Assembly: GCA_007115705.1 (NCBI GenBank)
Contig: QXEO01000222.1
Span: 682,001-746,000, forward strand
Source: Dactylis glomerata
Taxonomy: Eukaryota; Streptophyta; Magnoliopsida; Poales; Poaceae
DNA: 64,000 nt
Direction: 5' to 3'
Shown here in pieces: positions 24,552 to 35,503 of the stretch. Under the pieces are notes generated by a model that was given only the letters and a program-made list of their open reading frames with translations, was not told where the DNA came from and did not search any database. Both the position numbers and the translations under genes were made by a program. The stretch's first letter is position 1. Each line of letters begins with the position of its first letter.

Positions 24552-24555
24552 CTAG
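24520..24555 (+). mobile_element. Helitron 3' terminus (5' end not found)
   Basis: The sequence ACGCGGCAATGCACGGGG, then a short spacer and CTAG (24552-24555) followed by T, matches the grass Helitron 3' pattern. It is also similar to the 3' end of the Helitron at 21373-21399. No matching TC start with A to its left was seen in the preceding 3 kb, so the left end is unknown or lost. Confidence 0.4.
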
Positions 24556-24556
24556 T

Positions 24557-25474
24557 ATACTTACCCCACCCCCGCAATTTGTGTGTTGAGAGAGTGAATG
24601 AAGGGATTGTACTACAAATTGAGGAATAGCTTGAATGGAAGACCCTTCCGCATGTTGTAAGAGTCTTAATAAAATGTTAGTGTAGGTTTCTCGGAGAAAA
24701 AGATATCAATTAACAATGAACTATGAAAATGAGATGATCACTTCGTCCATTGTGTCTTCCTCCCAAGGGTGACTTTGTGGCGAGTAAGGTCTCCTCCACC
24801 ACCGCCAACCCTCCTCCTACAGTCGTAGCTGCCTAAGGTGACCTCTGTGCATCCCCGCGCGGTCGCTGGTGAAGGACACATCGAGGATCTCATCGCTTGT
24901 TCTCTCTGCGAAAACTTTGGACTCTGAGGCAGAAGCTTGGTTGGAGAGGCAGCGATGACCTTTGGATGATGAAGTTCGCGGGTGCTGGCCGGAGGTCTTG
25001 TCCCCGTGGGCGGTGAGGAGTCGACATGCTCTCGTGGTGCTGGGAGGGAGGTGTCATTGATCCTATTTTCAAGATCTCAAGGTCAGTCCCCTTCCTCTGG
25101 CCCTCTTCCTCCGCTAGATCCAGAAGTGGGTGGTGTTGCCTCTAGAGAAGGATGGGGCGGCGGGGTAGGCTCGGGGTTGGGGATACCTTGGTCGGTCGGT
25201 CCGACTATGATGGCGATGATGCTCTTTGGCCTCTCTCCTACCTTGAGGCATCGTCGACATCCCTTCTATCCACCGCTGATCCACACTCCCGGGTGAAAAC
25301 CTAAAATCCACGATTTGGGCAGCGAAATCGTTATCAATGTCTCTTCCCCTCTTGTGATCATTCGTGGATGCGGGTTCCCCAGGTGAGTGGCTCGACAAAG
25401 GGCAGATGGCTGTCAATGCTAATGGTGCTCGCCATCGTCTTGTGTTGCTGTTCTCTGGCGGGTTGGTTCCCTCG
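24557..25474. other. Unassigned sequence with GC-rich middle
   Basis: The plus frame 24982-25296 and minus frame 25114-25416 overlap in GC-rich sequence and share no conserved motif. It may be the 5' part of an old retroelement. I do not support a gene. Confidence 0.3.
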
Positions 25475-26000
25475 CACTACTGGGCAAATGGTTTTTAGCG
25501 ACAAACATGTGGCCGTTAAAAGTGAAATTTTGGTCGTCGAAAGTCATTGATGACCACAATCTTGTGGTCGTTTGTTGTCGTTATAGGATCTGTCGTTAAT
25601 ATTATATAACAACCACAAATTTTTCGATCGTTATTTTTCTAACAATCATATGTAGTGTCGTCATTAATTTTTTAGACAATAATGACCACAATTTATTACT
25701 AATGCCCACTTCTGCTATCGCTAATAATGTTCCCATGGTAACCAAGGTACCATTAACGACCACAATTTTGATACACTTTAGTGACCACTTTTAGTTGGTA
25801 CAGCTAACCAGCAAACCACTTGTAGAATCATCAACGGCCATTTTATGTTGCGTGCAATATTTCAAAATAACAACAAGATTAACTTAGCAACAAAAACAGC
25901 CTAAACAATAGACATCCTCTTATTATTAATCGAATATTGATTGAGAAATCCCCACATACAATTCTAGTGTTAAACTACCATTTAACAAATAGGAAAACAT

Positions 26001-26050
<50 letters not shown>

Positions 26051-26125
26051 TCTAAACCGTGAATCAAAACAACTAGGAAGGATAAAAGTTATTCATCTCC
26101 AGTGGAGGGACACCCATCAGTAGTG
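25475..26125. mobile_element. Possible small CACTA element, 651 bp
   Basis: The left end CACTACTGGGCAAATGG and the right end read inward, CACTACTGATGGG, are CACTA-type termini. The left part has repeated motifs of the AACGACCACAA kind, as in CACTA subterminal regions. The adjacent triplets (TCG and CTA) do not match, so a true target duplication is missing and the right end may be a chance match. Confidence 0.35.
26003..26047. repeat. (CT)n microsatellite, 45 bp
   Basis: An uninterrupted CT dinucleotide run. It is a simple sequence likely to vary in length between accessions. Confidence 0.95.
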
Positions 26126-26201
26126 CTAATGTTTGAATCCATATAATTCTTCATTTGCAATTAAAGTGCCCCTCGTGATTCTACATATTAAAAAAAGGAG
26201 T

Positions 26202-26564
26202 CACGCTATTTGACTACTTGGGGGTAGAATAGTTATTCTACACATCTTCTACACTATATATGATTTTTACGTCACATAAATTTTGACTTACTTCAGGATT
26301 TTTTTTGTCTACAAAATTATGCTGTAATTATGACAAAAATAATTACGCTATAATTTTGTTGTCTACATAGTACAAAAATACAATGTAAATATGTACTTTT
26401 GAATTTTTTTCATTGTAATGACTCATATACTGCGTTTTTTATGTTGGATTTTTGTTGTTGTGAGTCAAATATGAACATAATTATTAGTATGCAAAACTTA
26501 AATTTATAAATGCAATTATATAAAAAGTATGTTGACTATTCTGCACCCTGGGTGCTAAATAGTG
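26202..26564. mobile_element. Possible MITE with about 35-bp imperfect inverted ends
   Basis: The left end starts CACGCTATTTGACTACTTGG and runs into TAGAATAGT. The right end read inward is CACTATTTAGCACCCAGGG running into GCAGAATAGT. The interior is very AT-rich. The flanks ATTAAAAAAAGGAGT and ATTAAAAAAGAGTTT are similar and could be an imperfect long target duplication of the Mutator kind. The family is not recognised. Confidence 0.35.
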
Positions 26565-27085
26565 TTTCTATTAAAAAAGAGTTTATACATATAGATAACT
26601 TTGGACAATGTGCAGTATATTATGTGTGAGTACAACTTGATCATGTTGGTTTTCATGACCCTGTAGGTTTTTTATCGTATGTCAAGACAAGCCATCAACG
26701 ATATAATTTTTTCTACTAGTGTGTGGTGCATGAAGTCCACCCAACGTTGTGTGTGGGAGAGCGGACATGCGTAAGGTGTCAAGTGGGATCACATCTAAGT
26801 TTCACTTATAGCTTATTTTATCTTTGCTAGTAAAAAAATTAATCTCAAAATTTACAGTAAAATTTCAAAATATACTACAAGTGGGATTTAGGTGGGATTC
26901 CACGTGACAGCCTAGACATGTGGGACACAACACACATATGAGCCACGATGGACGCATGTATTGTTGGAGGAGTAATAGACTTTACCTAGAATAAAATAGG
27001 TCCAAATTTTGATATTTATAATTTTGTTTATAAATTAAGACAACTAGGTAGGAAAGCGCGGCTTGCCGCGCCCTTGCTCGCCACG

Positions 27086-27343
27086 TTGTAAAAAGTTGAA
27101 TTAAGAAAATATAATAATTTTGTAATACCAATACATAGTAGACAATTTACACATACTTATATAACAACGGACAACCAATTATAGAGAAACAACAGGCAAC
27201 CAGATATAAAAACATTGTAAAAAGTTAAATTAAGAAAATATAATAATTTTGTAATACCAATACAGAGTAGACAGTTTACGCATACTTATATAACGACGGG
27301 CAACCAATTATGGAGAAACAACAGTCAACCAATTATGAAGAAG
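27086..27343. repeat. Tandem duplication, 2 copies, period 129 bp
   Basis: Copy 1 starts at 27086 and copy 2 at 27215, both with TTGTAAAAAGTT followed by the same AATTAAGAAAATATAATAAT sequence. They differ at a few scattered positions. The array sits directly next to the Helitron 3' hairpin, in its subterminal region. Confidence 0.8.
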
Positions 27344-30300
27344 CATTTTTAAAAGAAAAAAATCTGAGATAGCAAGTGCAGCAATTATAACACTACAGGG
27401 GGTTATCTTAAAATGATAGCCCCGGAGCAAATGTTTCGAGGACAGGAGAGTATAAACATGCATACATCAGAAATAAACCTATATAGCTAAAGCATATTAG
27501 GCGTGGACTTGAAATGTCTGCATCATATTAAGCAATTTGCTTGGAAACCCATTTGTACCAGAACATAATCAACACCGTGTGATCATAAGAAAAATATATT
27601 TACGCTGCTGGTTTTACAGCTTAACATATAAACTACTTAGCTAAAATTAAACACAAAACGATTTAAAGTTGTCAATGCGGTTCTAAGATACACTACAAAA
27701 CCTCCAAGTCACTCTGCTCCATCGTAAGCCACATGGGGTAAACCTTTTGTTTCTTTCAGGTATCAATCTGGTTGAAGGCGTAACTCTGCATTTGTACCAA
27801 TAGTCAACGGACATGTACTTAAGAATAACGGCCAATACTGAAACAATAAACAAAAACAGACAATGTATATATTAGTATGGCATCTATTTTTTCTTGAACA
27901 ACCTTCAGAGAATATCCACAATAAATTAACTGTTAAAAATTTCAATGCTTACTGTACTTTATGAGTGAGCCCACAAATTTAATCTTAAGTTGTATAAGAG
28001 ATATGAAGTAAAACATGAAGGACATGATCTGCATGAACACTGATGAACCAATATCAACCATCCTGATAGATGATTATGAGGGAACCTCTTTTAAAAGGTT
28101 CGAATAAAACAGTTCAAGATTTTCCAGGCTAAATTCATATGTAAACCTTGTCACCATGCACACATTAATAATACATAAATCATGAAAAGCAGCTGTTTTT
28201 GGAAAGCGCAGATATGAATCAAAATGATGCAGAAAGTTACATGCTTACATCATGGTAACCTGGCCTTTCAAAGTTCTGATATGGTCAACTCTACCTTGCT
28301 TCTAAATTCCTAATAGTGCATGCTAAACTCTGAATATCAACAAAAGGTGAGCTCTGAGCACCGAAAAATCATGTACACATCAAAGATCGTGCATTATTTC
28401 ACCAATCCAACATGAATCTTCACTATACATGTCGGATGGCAACGCATGCCAAATCAAACAACCTAGCATATTTTGTTTCTTTTGTAGAACTGTATGAAAA
28501 GATCAAGTGTTCATATTACACTATAGAGTACATAGTACAGGAAATAATTGTCTAGAATCTACTTACGCAGATATGGAGGATCAATTAGTTGTTCCAAATA
28601 CGCCACAGGCAAAGTACCAAACATCTCTCCTTTGAAAAGGTAAGTAATTTAGATCTCTCAAAACAGTATGACTCACACAACTCGACTGACCTCCAGTAGC
28701 ATATAAAAATTAACTAAACATTATTAGTACACTAAAGAACATCTCGCTTTGATAAGCGCAACACTACATGTCGACATGTATTTGCACATATAGGTAGAAT
28801 TTTACGCCTTCATATGCCAGACATAAGCAATTCTAGCCACAATGTTTGCGAAAGTTATCATTAGAGAGTTTAAGTCTTGAGCACATGTACATGTACGCAT
28901 AATCATGAAAAAACTCCACTGTGAAGGGAAAGTTTTGGTCAAAGCGACTGTACAAATAAACAAACACCATATAAGGAAAAGAGGGAGGGAACACAAGCGA
29001 AGTGATCTTCTAGTCCAACTTGCAAAGGTTACAGGGAATGCCACCTTTTGTGTATCACTAAATGGTTCATAATCAGAAAATGAACAGATAAATATAACAA
29101 CACAATGCACTCATAAAAGTATAAAGCAATACAAGGTGTTACCCGGTTGTCAAACATGTCCATCAAATAGCATGGCCAGTGTTTTGCTTTTGCGTATTAA
29201 CTTTGTGCATCGACTTCTTCTGCCCTGTTAGGTAAATTGCTCGCCATTAGCGGCCTACCACGAAGCCTGCATAAAGGAAAAGACAAATAAAATAGTTAAG
29301 GACAGAAACAAGGCCCTGTGCTAGGGTAAAATTAAGGTTTGTTATTGACCAATGCAAATGTAAATATACCTTGCACGTAAATCATTGATAACAGGTAGCA
29401 AAGAAATCATTGATGTAGAAGCTGCACATAACACTCCCACTAACTTCTTGACAACCTACAGTACATGTATAAGAATAGGTTGTATGTAGGAAACAAAATG
29501 AGAAAGGCGATTCCCTTGTGTGGTAGCAACCATGATAGTTTTTCACCAACGCCCGTCTACAAAAAAATATCTTTGACATCTGAGACTGAATTTTCAGCAC
29601 GTCTATGATTTTGTTTCACCAGTAATAAGAACAAAAATATACAAGACTGCAGTGCTTGCACAAAATACAGGAACACACAACTAAGTTCTTTTTTGTCGGT
29701 TTCCTAATTTTCAGGTGTGGCAAAAAAATCCCCAACTCAAAAGCTCTCAAAGCTCTACCGTGGATATAGCTTTATATAAATGAGAACTTAGTAGTATCAC
29801 TTAGAAATGTGGGCAGTTTATATAAATTATTGTAGCATGGAATGGGCAAGTGCAACTATGCAGAGATTTATAATGGACCGTGGTTTCAACTTAACAAGAA
29901 GCAAGATAAAGCACATTATTAATAGTTTTCTACAGAATTGTTATGACTGTACCTGATGATTATACTGAGTGCTCCAAGAGGAGTGACAAGAATAGCAGGA
30001 GCAAATGGTAAGCACCAAAATTAGCAATTTCACCAACAATCATTGTACACGGGAGACCATGTCAGTGAACATTGGGCCAGTTTCATTTCTCTTAGAAGTA
30101 TTTGTAACATATTTAAATTTTAAAAATGAAGTAGCAACTTTGCTAGTACAAAAAATAGCAAGCAAACTTATAATACTCTGAAGTCCAACTCTGCTCAACT
30201 TCCCCTCAATAAGATTCAACAAATATTTAGTTGACAAAAGATCTTGAAGAAAGAACTGAATCTCTATTCCCAGAAAACATCACTAATCGTGTTCATGCTG

Positions 30301-30525
30301 AAGTATCACATTCAGATGTGAGGAATTCATTTGCAGTGCAAAGAAGCACTAGTATCACATGACCTCCTTCCATAGCTACCACGACAATTATCCTAAGACC
30401 AGTATCACTGAACAGATCCACATAGTATAGGATGCAATCATCTAGACTATACTTGTGCAGGAGCATCCATTAGTTATTCCAGATAAGCAAGTAGCAGAAC
30501 CAAGTCTTTACATGACTAAAATTGT
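27344..30525. other. AT-rich sequence, no gene recognised
   Basis: The region has intron-like composition and only short frames (28802-29110, 29382-29600 and 30040-30237, all minus). None has a recognisable motif. It may be the intronic or 3' part of the broken minus-strand gene whose exon-like blocks lie at 32.2-33.1 kb. Confidence 0.35.
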
Positions 30526-31316
30526 GTGGGGAAGAAAATTAATTTATCAAATGCCACTTTATGGATAAAATCATCAAAATTGTACGAACAAGGCATCGAG
30601 CCATGCTTGTTTTGCGATCAGGAGCCTGAGTCCATGCGACACCTGCTCATTGACTGCCCGTTCTCCCAGCAAGCATGGCACGATGCCTTGTCCTGGCTTC
30701 GGATGAGCTACAGAATCCCCAGCAGCAAGGTCGCCTCGCTCATTGATTGGCTAACTTCGGCAGGACGGGTAACTCCGAAGCCGCTCTGCAAAGGCCTGGG
30801 AACCACGGCCCTGCTCCTACCCTGGCTGCTCTGGAAGCACAGAAACAGAAGTCTTCGAAGGAGCCCAACCATCAATCTGCCATGCCTAAGTTTTTTTTCT
30901 TATCAGGATCCTTGAGAACAAAACCAGACCGAAAAATGATATATCATGATGACACAAAATATATAATCACACGCTTCATGCGGTTATATTTGGTGGGTAA
31001 GGAAATTAAGTTATCAAATGCCCACCCCCAAGACGCTTCGCAAGGGCCAATTTCGATAGATCATCTGACCCCTTGGATGATCTGGAAACAACACAACGAA
31101 TGTGTCTTTGATGGTGTGCAGCCATCGATCCCCACGATCATCTCACGCATCAAAGAGGAGGTGGCCCTCTGGGCAAGAGCAGTTACCAGGGGGATAAGAA
31201 TAGTAGTGCTAATGACCTGGGATGTTCATTGATCTCTTTTTCATAACAAGACTCTGCCCTCCCCAGTGGATGTTGTACTTGTATTCTAAACTCTCCTTTG
31301 CAATAAAAAGATACGC
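30526..31316 (+). mobile_element. LINE remnant: 3' end of ORF2, plus strand
   Basis: The frame 30526-30915 encodes a reverse-transcriptase zinc-binding region (CLFCDQEPESMRHLLIDCPF, then LLWKHRN), with CX2C, His and Cys all present. A second piece near 31060-31232 gives WMIWKQHNECVFDG and the terminal MTWDVH stop, the usual C-terminus of Triticeae LINE ORF2 proteins. Between them, 30900-31060 is out of frame and contains a partial repeat of the opening sequence. The 3' end is an A-rich AATAAAAAGATACG tail near 31300. The element is 5'-truncated. Confidence 0.7.
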
Positions 31317-32161
31317 AAAATCTTTTTGCGGTTTGTCGAATAAATGCCAGTTTAGAACCTAAGTTTGGTATCTATACATAATTTTTTACTTAATTTGCTA
31401 ATGGTGGTTATCTATATGAAAGATATCTTGAACATACAGTAACATGTAATAGTTGCTGGTACAGGTTTTGTATGTAACTGGAACCTTAGACTTGTCTTGC
31501 TTTTGTCAACATAATTTTCTATATATCATCTACTCTCGGAGCTCTAATCTGAATTTCAGAAGCATGAGTGTTCAGGCTATGTATGCCTTTTTGATTTCTG
31601 TTAATCCCTCATGTAGAAAACTTGGTGCAGTCTGAATTCTTATTTAATAAAATGATATATTCCCAACGTTTTAGAGCCTAGCAAAAAAAACCCTACAATT
31701 GATATTTTTATGATGAGCAGAAAAATCCAAGAAGAATCATTTGTATGCAGCATTAACAAAAGCTTGCATAGATCGAAGACTTCCTCAAAATCATACACGA
31801 AGATCATCACACATGCAGTCATAGACTACTTGTGTCAACCTAAATAATAGGAGCTAATACATGGAAAGGCATCAGCCTGACTCAATCTTCCTGTCTAAAT
31901 AGCAGAAGCAAATTAACCCAAAACTGGGAGCTATACCTAGCACTGCGTAAGCTACCCATGTGAACCTACATAACAGAAACCAATACATGGAAAATGCAGA
32001 CATCACATCCGTCTTTCTCTCTGACTAAACAATATATAACAGAGCAAGAAGCGGGCACAAGAGATGGGGGAAAAAGAGCTCTACTTCATTCTACTTACTT
32101 GCATGTTCACAAAAGATTCTAAAACTTAGATAAAATTAGAATAGTTGGGTAGTTGCCTTCT
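31317..32161. other. Intron-like sequence, no gene recognised
   Basis: The sequence is AT-rich, with only short unsupported frames (31453-31635 plus, 31640-31822 minus). Confidence 0.35.
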
Positions 32162-33090
32162 TTACCTCACTGAATTTATAGCTGGCCAGGCATGTGATAA
32201 TTTGCACACCATCTGCAAGATAAGCTCTAGGTTATCAACCTCAAAATATGGATATGACAAATCAGTGAATATTTGTTGAGCTACGTCTGGAGGTACTGCG
32301 GCCACTCCCCCAAGCACAAATCTGCAATCAAATGGAAACACGAAGTGCTGCAATGAGCATGCATAAGAAATCAATCCATTTAAAAGAGTGGTTTAGTAGA
32401 AATAGTACCTGCCTTGTTGTCAGCAAAGGATGATAGCATAGCTCTAGCAACCTCAAGTCTTGCGAGAAAGCATCATAGCTATACATGAATTGATCAGCGT
32501 CATCTACTGAAACACACCGCCAATAAATAAGTAAATTTGTAGTCACCTTGTTCTTTTGTTGTTTGTGTAGCGACGCTCATACTATTGCTCCAGCTGAAGC
32601 TCCTTTTCCTGGTCTGAAAAGTTGAACAGGAATAATCATGTAGTTCTTGCACAAGAATCAACGACATCCAGACCTTAACACCAAGCATCTATTGGACAAC
32701 AACAGATAGCAAAATAATCCATGAATTTCAGCTTAACATCATTTTTTTCTCCTCCAAAACGATATGGAAAGTGGGTTTGAAGAAAATGGCAGAACAGAAA
32801 CTCATCTTACCTGGTAGAAAAATGGGCCGATGGAGCTCCAAAATCGGAATGTTGTTGCTGCTTGCTGCCGCTGCTCCCTGCCACTGCCCTCCCTTGTTTG
32901 CCACTGTTTCCTTGCTACCACTACTCGGCGCCACTGCAAGGCCTGGTCCAAATACACCTGCATATGAGGTCTGTAGCAATCCACCGCTAGCTGCTAAGAG
33001 AGAGAGAGACGGGAGAGGGCCAGAGTAGACACATAGGTGGTATAGGCAACAGGTCGTACCTGCGGGCGAGTGCATGCCGTCGCCCTCCAC
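32162..33090 (-). pseudogene. Multi-exon gene fragment, minus strand, unrecognised
   Basis: Several exon-like blocks with good splice sites lie in order on the minus strand. A first block ends at a donor at 33060 (CCCGCAG/GTACG). A second runs 32990-32811 (acceptor TTAGCAG, donor CCAG/GTAAG) and is in phase with the first (LLQTSYAGVFGPGLAVAPSS). A third lies near 32630-32550. A fourth is 32506-32409 (DADQFMYSYDAFSQDLRLLE), and a fifth near 32310-32170 contains VAAVPPDVAQQIFTDLSY. The third block in its best phase meets a stop, so the gene is probably broken or a captured fragment. The product is not recognised. Confidence 0.4.
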
Positions 33091-33815
33091 CTAGAGCTCG
33101 GTGATGCTCCGACGACGGAGCTGGCATAGTTGGCGGCTGAGAGCAGGCCGGGATTGACCAAGATCTGAAGAAAACCGGCGACGGCTAGGGTTTGGAGTAG
33201 AGGTCGCGGGAGATAAATTTGGGAATGGTATGAGGGGAAACAAATGAGGAGTGGTGGAGGAACCTACCCATCGCTGGCCTCCACCTCGGACCCCATCTCG
33301 CGCCCCCTTTAAGAACCACGAGATCTGGAGCCGTCCGCCGCCACAGGAGAGGTGAGGGAAAGAGGATGAGAACGGGAGAGGATAGGGTTCAGGGGTGCGC
33401 GGCCAGAGACGCCTCTAGGAGGCCCACGACCACGCCGGCGCCTCGTCGTCCGCCACACAGGTACGGAATAGTGAAGGGAGGACGAAATGAGACCTGAAAA
33501 GACGATTTTGCCCTCGCCTATTAAGCATAACCACAAGCATAGCCACCGTGTCTCTGTCCTCTTCTTTCAACGCACACAGGAAAGCCACGATGCAGGCTTC
33601 ACCGACGGGCGGGCCTCGTACGAAGCAGGCCCCGCAAATCAGGGACTATGGCTGGATGAATTCACAGGGCGGGTAGAATTTTGGGGCCAAACAGGGCTAA
33701 AATGGACGGCCAAGATTAACTGAAACATTTGATCGAACGGCAGGGAACAGACATGACCTGAGAGGAGGGGGTTCCTGGCGGCTATATTTTGATGGATATA
33801 TTAATGTCAAGCAGA
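33091..33815. other. GC-rich flank of the gene fragment
   Basis: This may hold the promoter and 5' UTR of the minus-strand fragment. It contains runs of CGCC and GAGG composition and no convincing frame. The minus frame 33309-33536 is probably chance. Confidence 0.3.
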
Positions 33816-33868
33816 TACTAAGTAGTAAGCACCTAGCCTCATCGTTGCAACGGACTCCAGCAAATTTA

Positions 33869-35503
33869 GTTTTTTTTGAAACAAGGCAAAAGACTTGCCA
33901 TTTTAGTTAATAAAAAAGAACTACAGAGTTGGCCAGTTTATTAGCGGGATACCGATTGAAAACCAGAACAATCACCCTCAACGACGGTCATGGAACATGA
34001 CCATCGCGAGGGCACACAGAATCACCCTGGCTACCCACAGAAGCTACACACACCACCAAAGCGAGGATCGTCGAGGTTGACCACCAACGTCATCGTCATC
34101 ACTCTGCAGCGACTCTGACTTCACCAAAGAAACAACCAAGAGACCTCACCATAGTGGCACAGTGGATCCCAAGCCGGCCTATGCCAAACAAGTGACTCCT
34201 CGCATAGCAACAGGTAGCTCCAACACTGATGACGAGCCCCGAAGAGGAGATGCGCAAGACACGCGCCGAAGAAGATCTTCACCACTAGACCGTGCCCCTT
34301 GTAGGTCATCGTACACTGCTCATATGAAGATGCTTGAAAAATATAGCAGCTCTGACTGACTTCCCAACAAGCGAAGACCAAGACGAAGGTACTCGGACAC
34401 GCCAGAGCAAAGCCGACCAACAAGGTCTTGCCGCTACCAAACCATCACTCAACAACGCCATCGTTGCCACACAAGCTGCCACACGGACCTCTCACATCGC
34501 CGGCCACCTGTCGCGATGTCGTGCATATCCAGCCCCCGGGAAAGCAACTTGGGGACACACTGTCTTCAAGACGACGCCCACAAGAGGGAAAGTGACGTGC
34601 ATCGACGCCATCGTTCGAACCTACACCGCAAGGTCTAGGCTTTCACCCAAGAAAGTGGCCCAAGAGTGGAGGAGGTCGGAGAGCTCCATGGTGGCCCCTA
34701 GGAGGAGAGCGACATCCGCAGACACCGCGCCATCGGCTTTCGCCCGGAGCAACCAACCTTTGCAGTCTCACCTTGCCGAACGGAGATGGGGAACCCCAGG
34801 ACCGTCGGCCTGTGAACCCACTGGCTCAAGCACCTCCTGCGCAGCAACAATGTCACCACCACGCAGGACCACCAACCTCACCGCCGGCAGGAGCTGACGG
34901 GCCAGATTGAACCGAGCCGGCCACGGGCAGATCTGACACCTTGGGACGCTGATGTGTCGAGGCAGCAACGGGCCACCGGCAGACCATCTCCTGCGCCAAA
35001 AGAGAGCAGGGAAGGAGGGCCGCAACCCCACCACGCCGGATAGGAGCCAGAGCTCGAGCCGCCGTCGCATTTAGGAAGAGCAGCCCATCGCCGCGCTGCC
35101 AGATCGCCGGGAGGCAGACGAGGACGCCATGCCGGATGAAGACGCCGAGGACGAGCCTCCTACCACCGCGGGCTCACTCCGCAAGCCGAGGCCACTGCGC
35201 GCGTAGAGAGCCCTGTTGATGCCATCTTCCGGCACGGGCTTCGCCTGGCGGGCTCATTCGGTGGCGGCGGGAGGGGGAGCAGCGCTGGAGTGGGGCGGTT
35301 GCGGCAGCACTAGGGTTCCCCCAAGCCGCCCCTTGAGGACGACGCAGGGTCGAGGTTGGGAGGATGCAAATTTAGTGTTTGGTGTATATATCTGTATATG
35401 TTCCTGTATTTGTTTCCGGGTTTCTATATTTGTTTCGCTTCTAGAAAAATATGAAACAAATATCCACACCACTCGTCCATTTTTTATAAAACGCAATTTA
35501 CTT
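33869..35503 (-). mobile_element. Retroposon with 11-bp TSD, minus strand, 1.6 kb
   Basis: The direct repeats CAGCAAATTTA at 33858-33868 and 35504-35514 flank a segment that on the minus strand ends in a short A run (plus-strand TTTTTTTT at 33870-33877), as for a LINE-type insertion. The segment near the tail (GACTTGCCATTTTAGTTAAT on plus) resembles 3' ends common in Triticeae LINE-like elements. The body is GC-rich with overlapping frames on both strands (34334-34897 plus, 34768-35070 minus) but no reverse transcriptase, so it is truncated or non-autonomous. Confidence 0.55.

Larger units (their letters stand above)
27044..33815 (-). mobile_element. Helitron, minus strand; 3' end firm, 5' end tentative
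   Basis: On the minus strand the 3' terminus is a perfect 7-bp stem (GCGCGGC/GCCGCGC, loop of 2, at 27056-27071), then 8 bases, then CTAG (27047-27044) and host T (27043). This is a textbook Helitron end. A candidate 5' end on the minus strand is TCTGCTTGACATTAATATA at 33815 with host A next to it (33816). The left-end call is weak because many TC sites exist. If right, the element is 6.8 kb and contains exon-like gene pieces and an inserted LINE fragment, but no Rep/helicase. Confidence 0.45.

Noticed and set aside
34334..34897. 187-aa plus-strand frame
   Set aside because: It lies antisense within the retroposon, has GC-rich composition with competing frames on the other strand, and lacks domain motifs.
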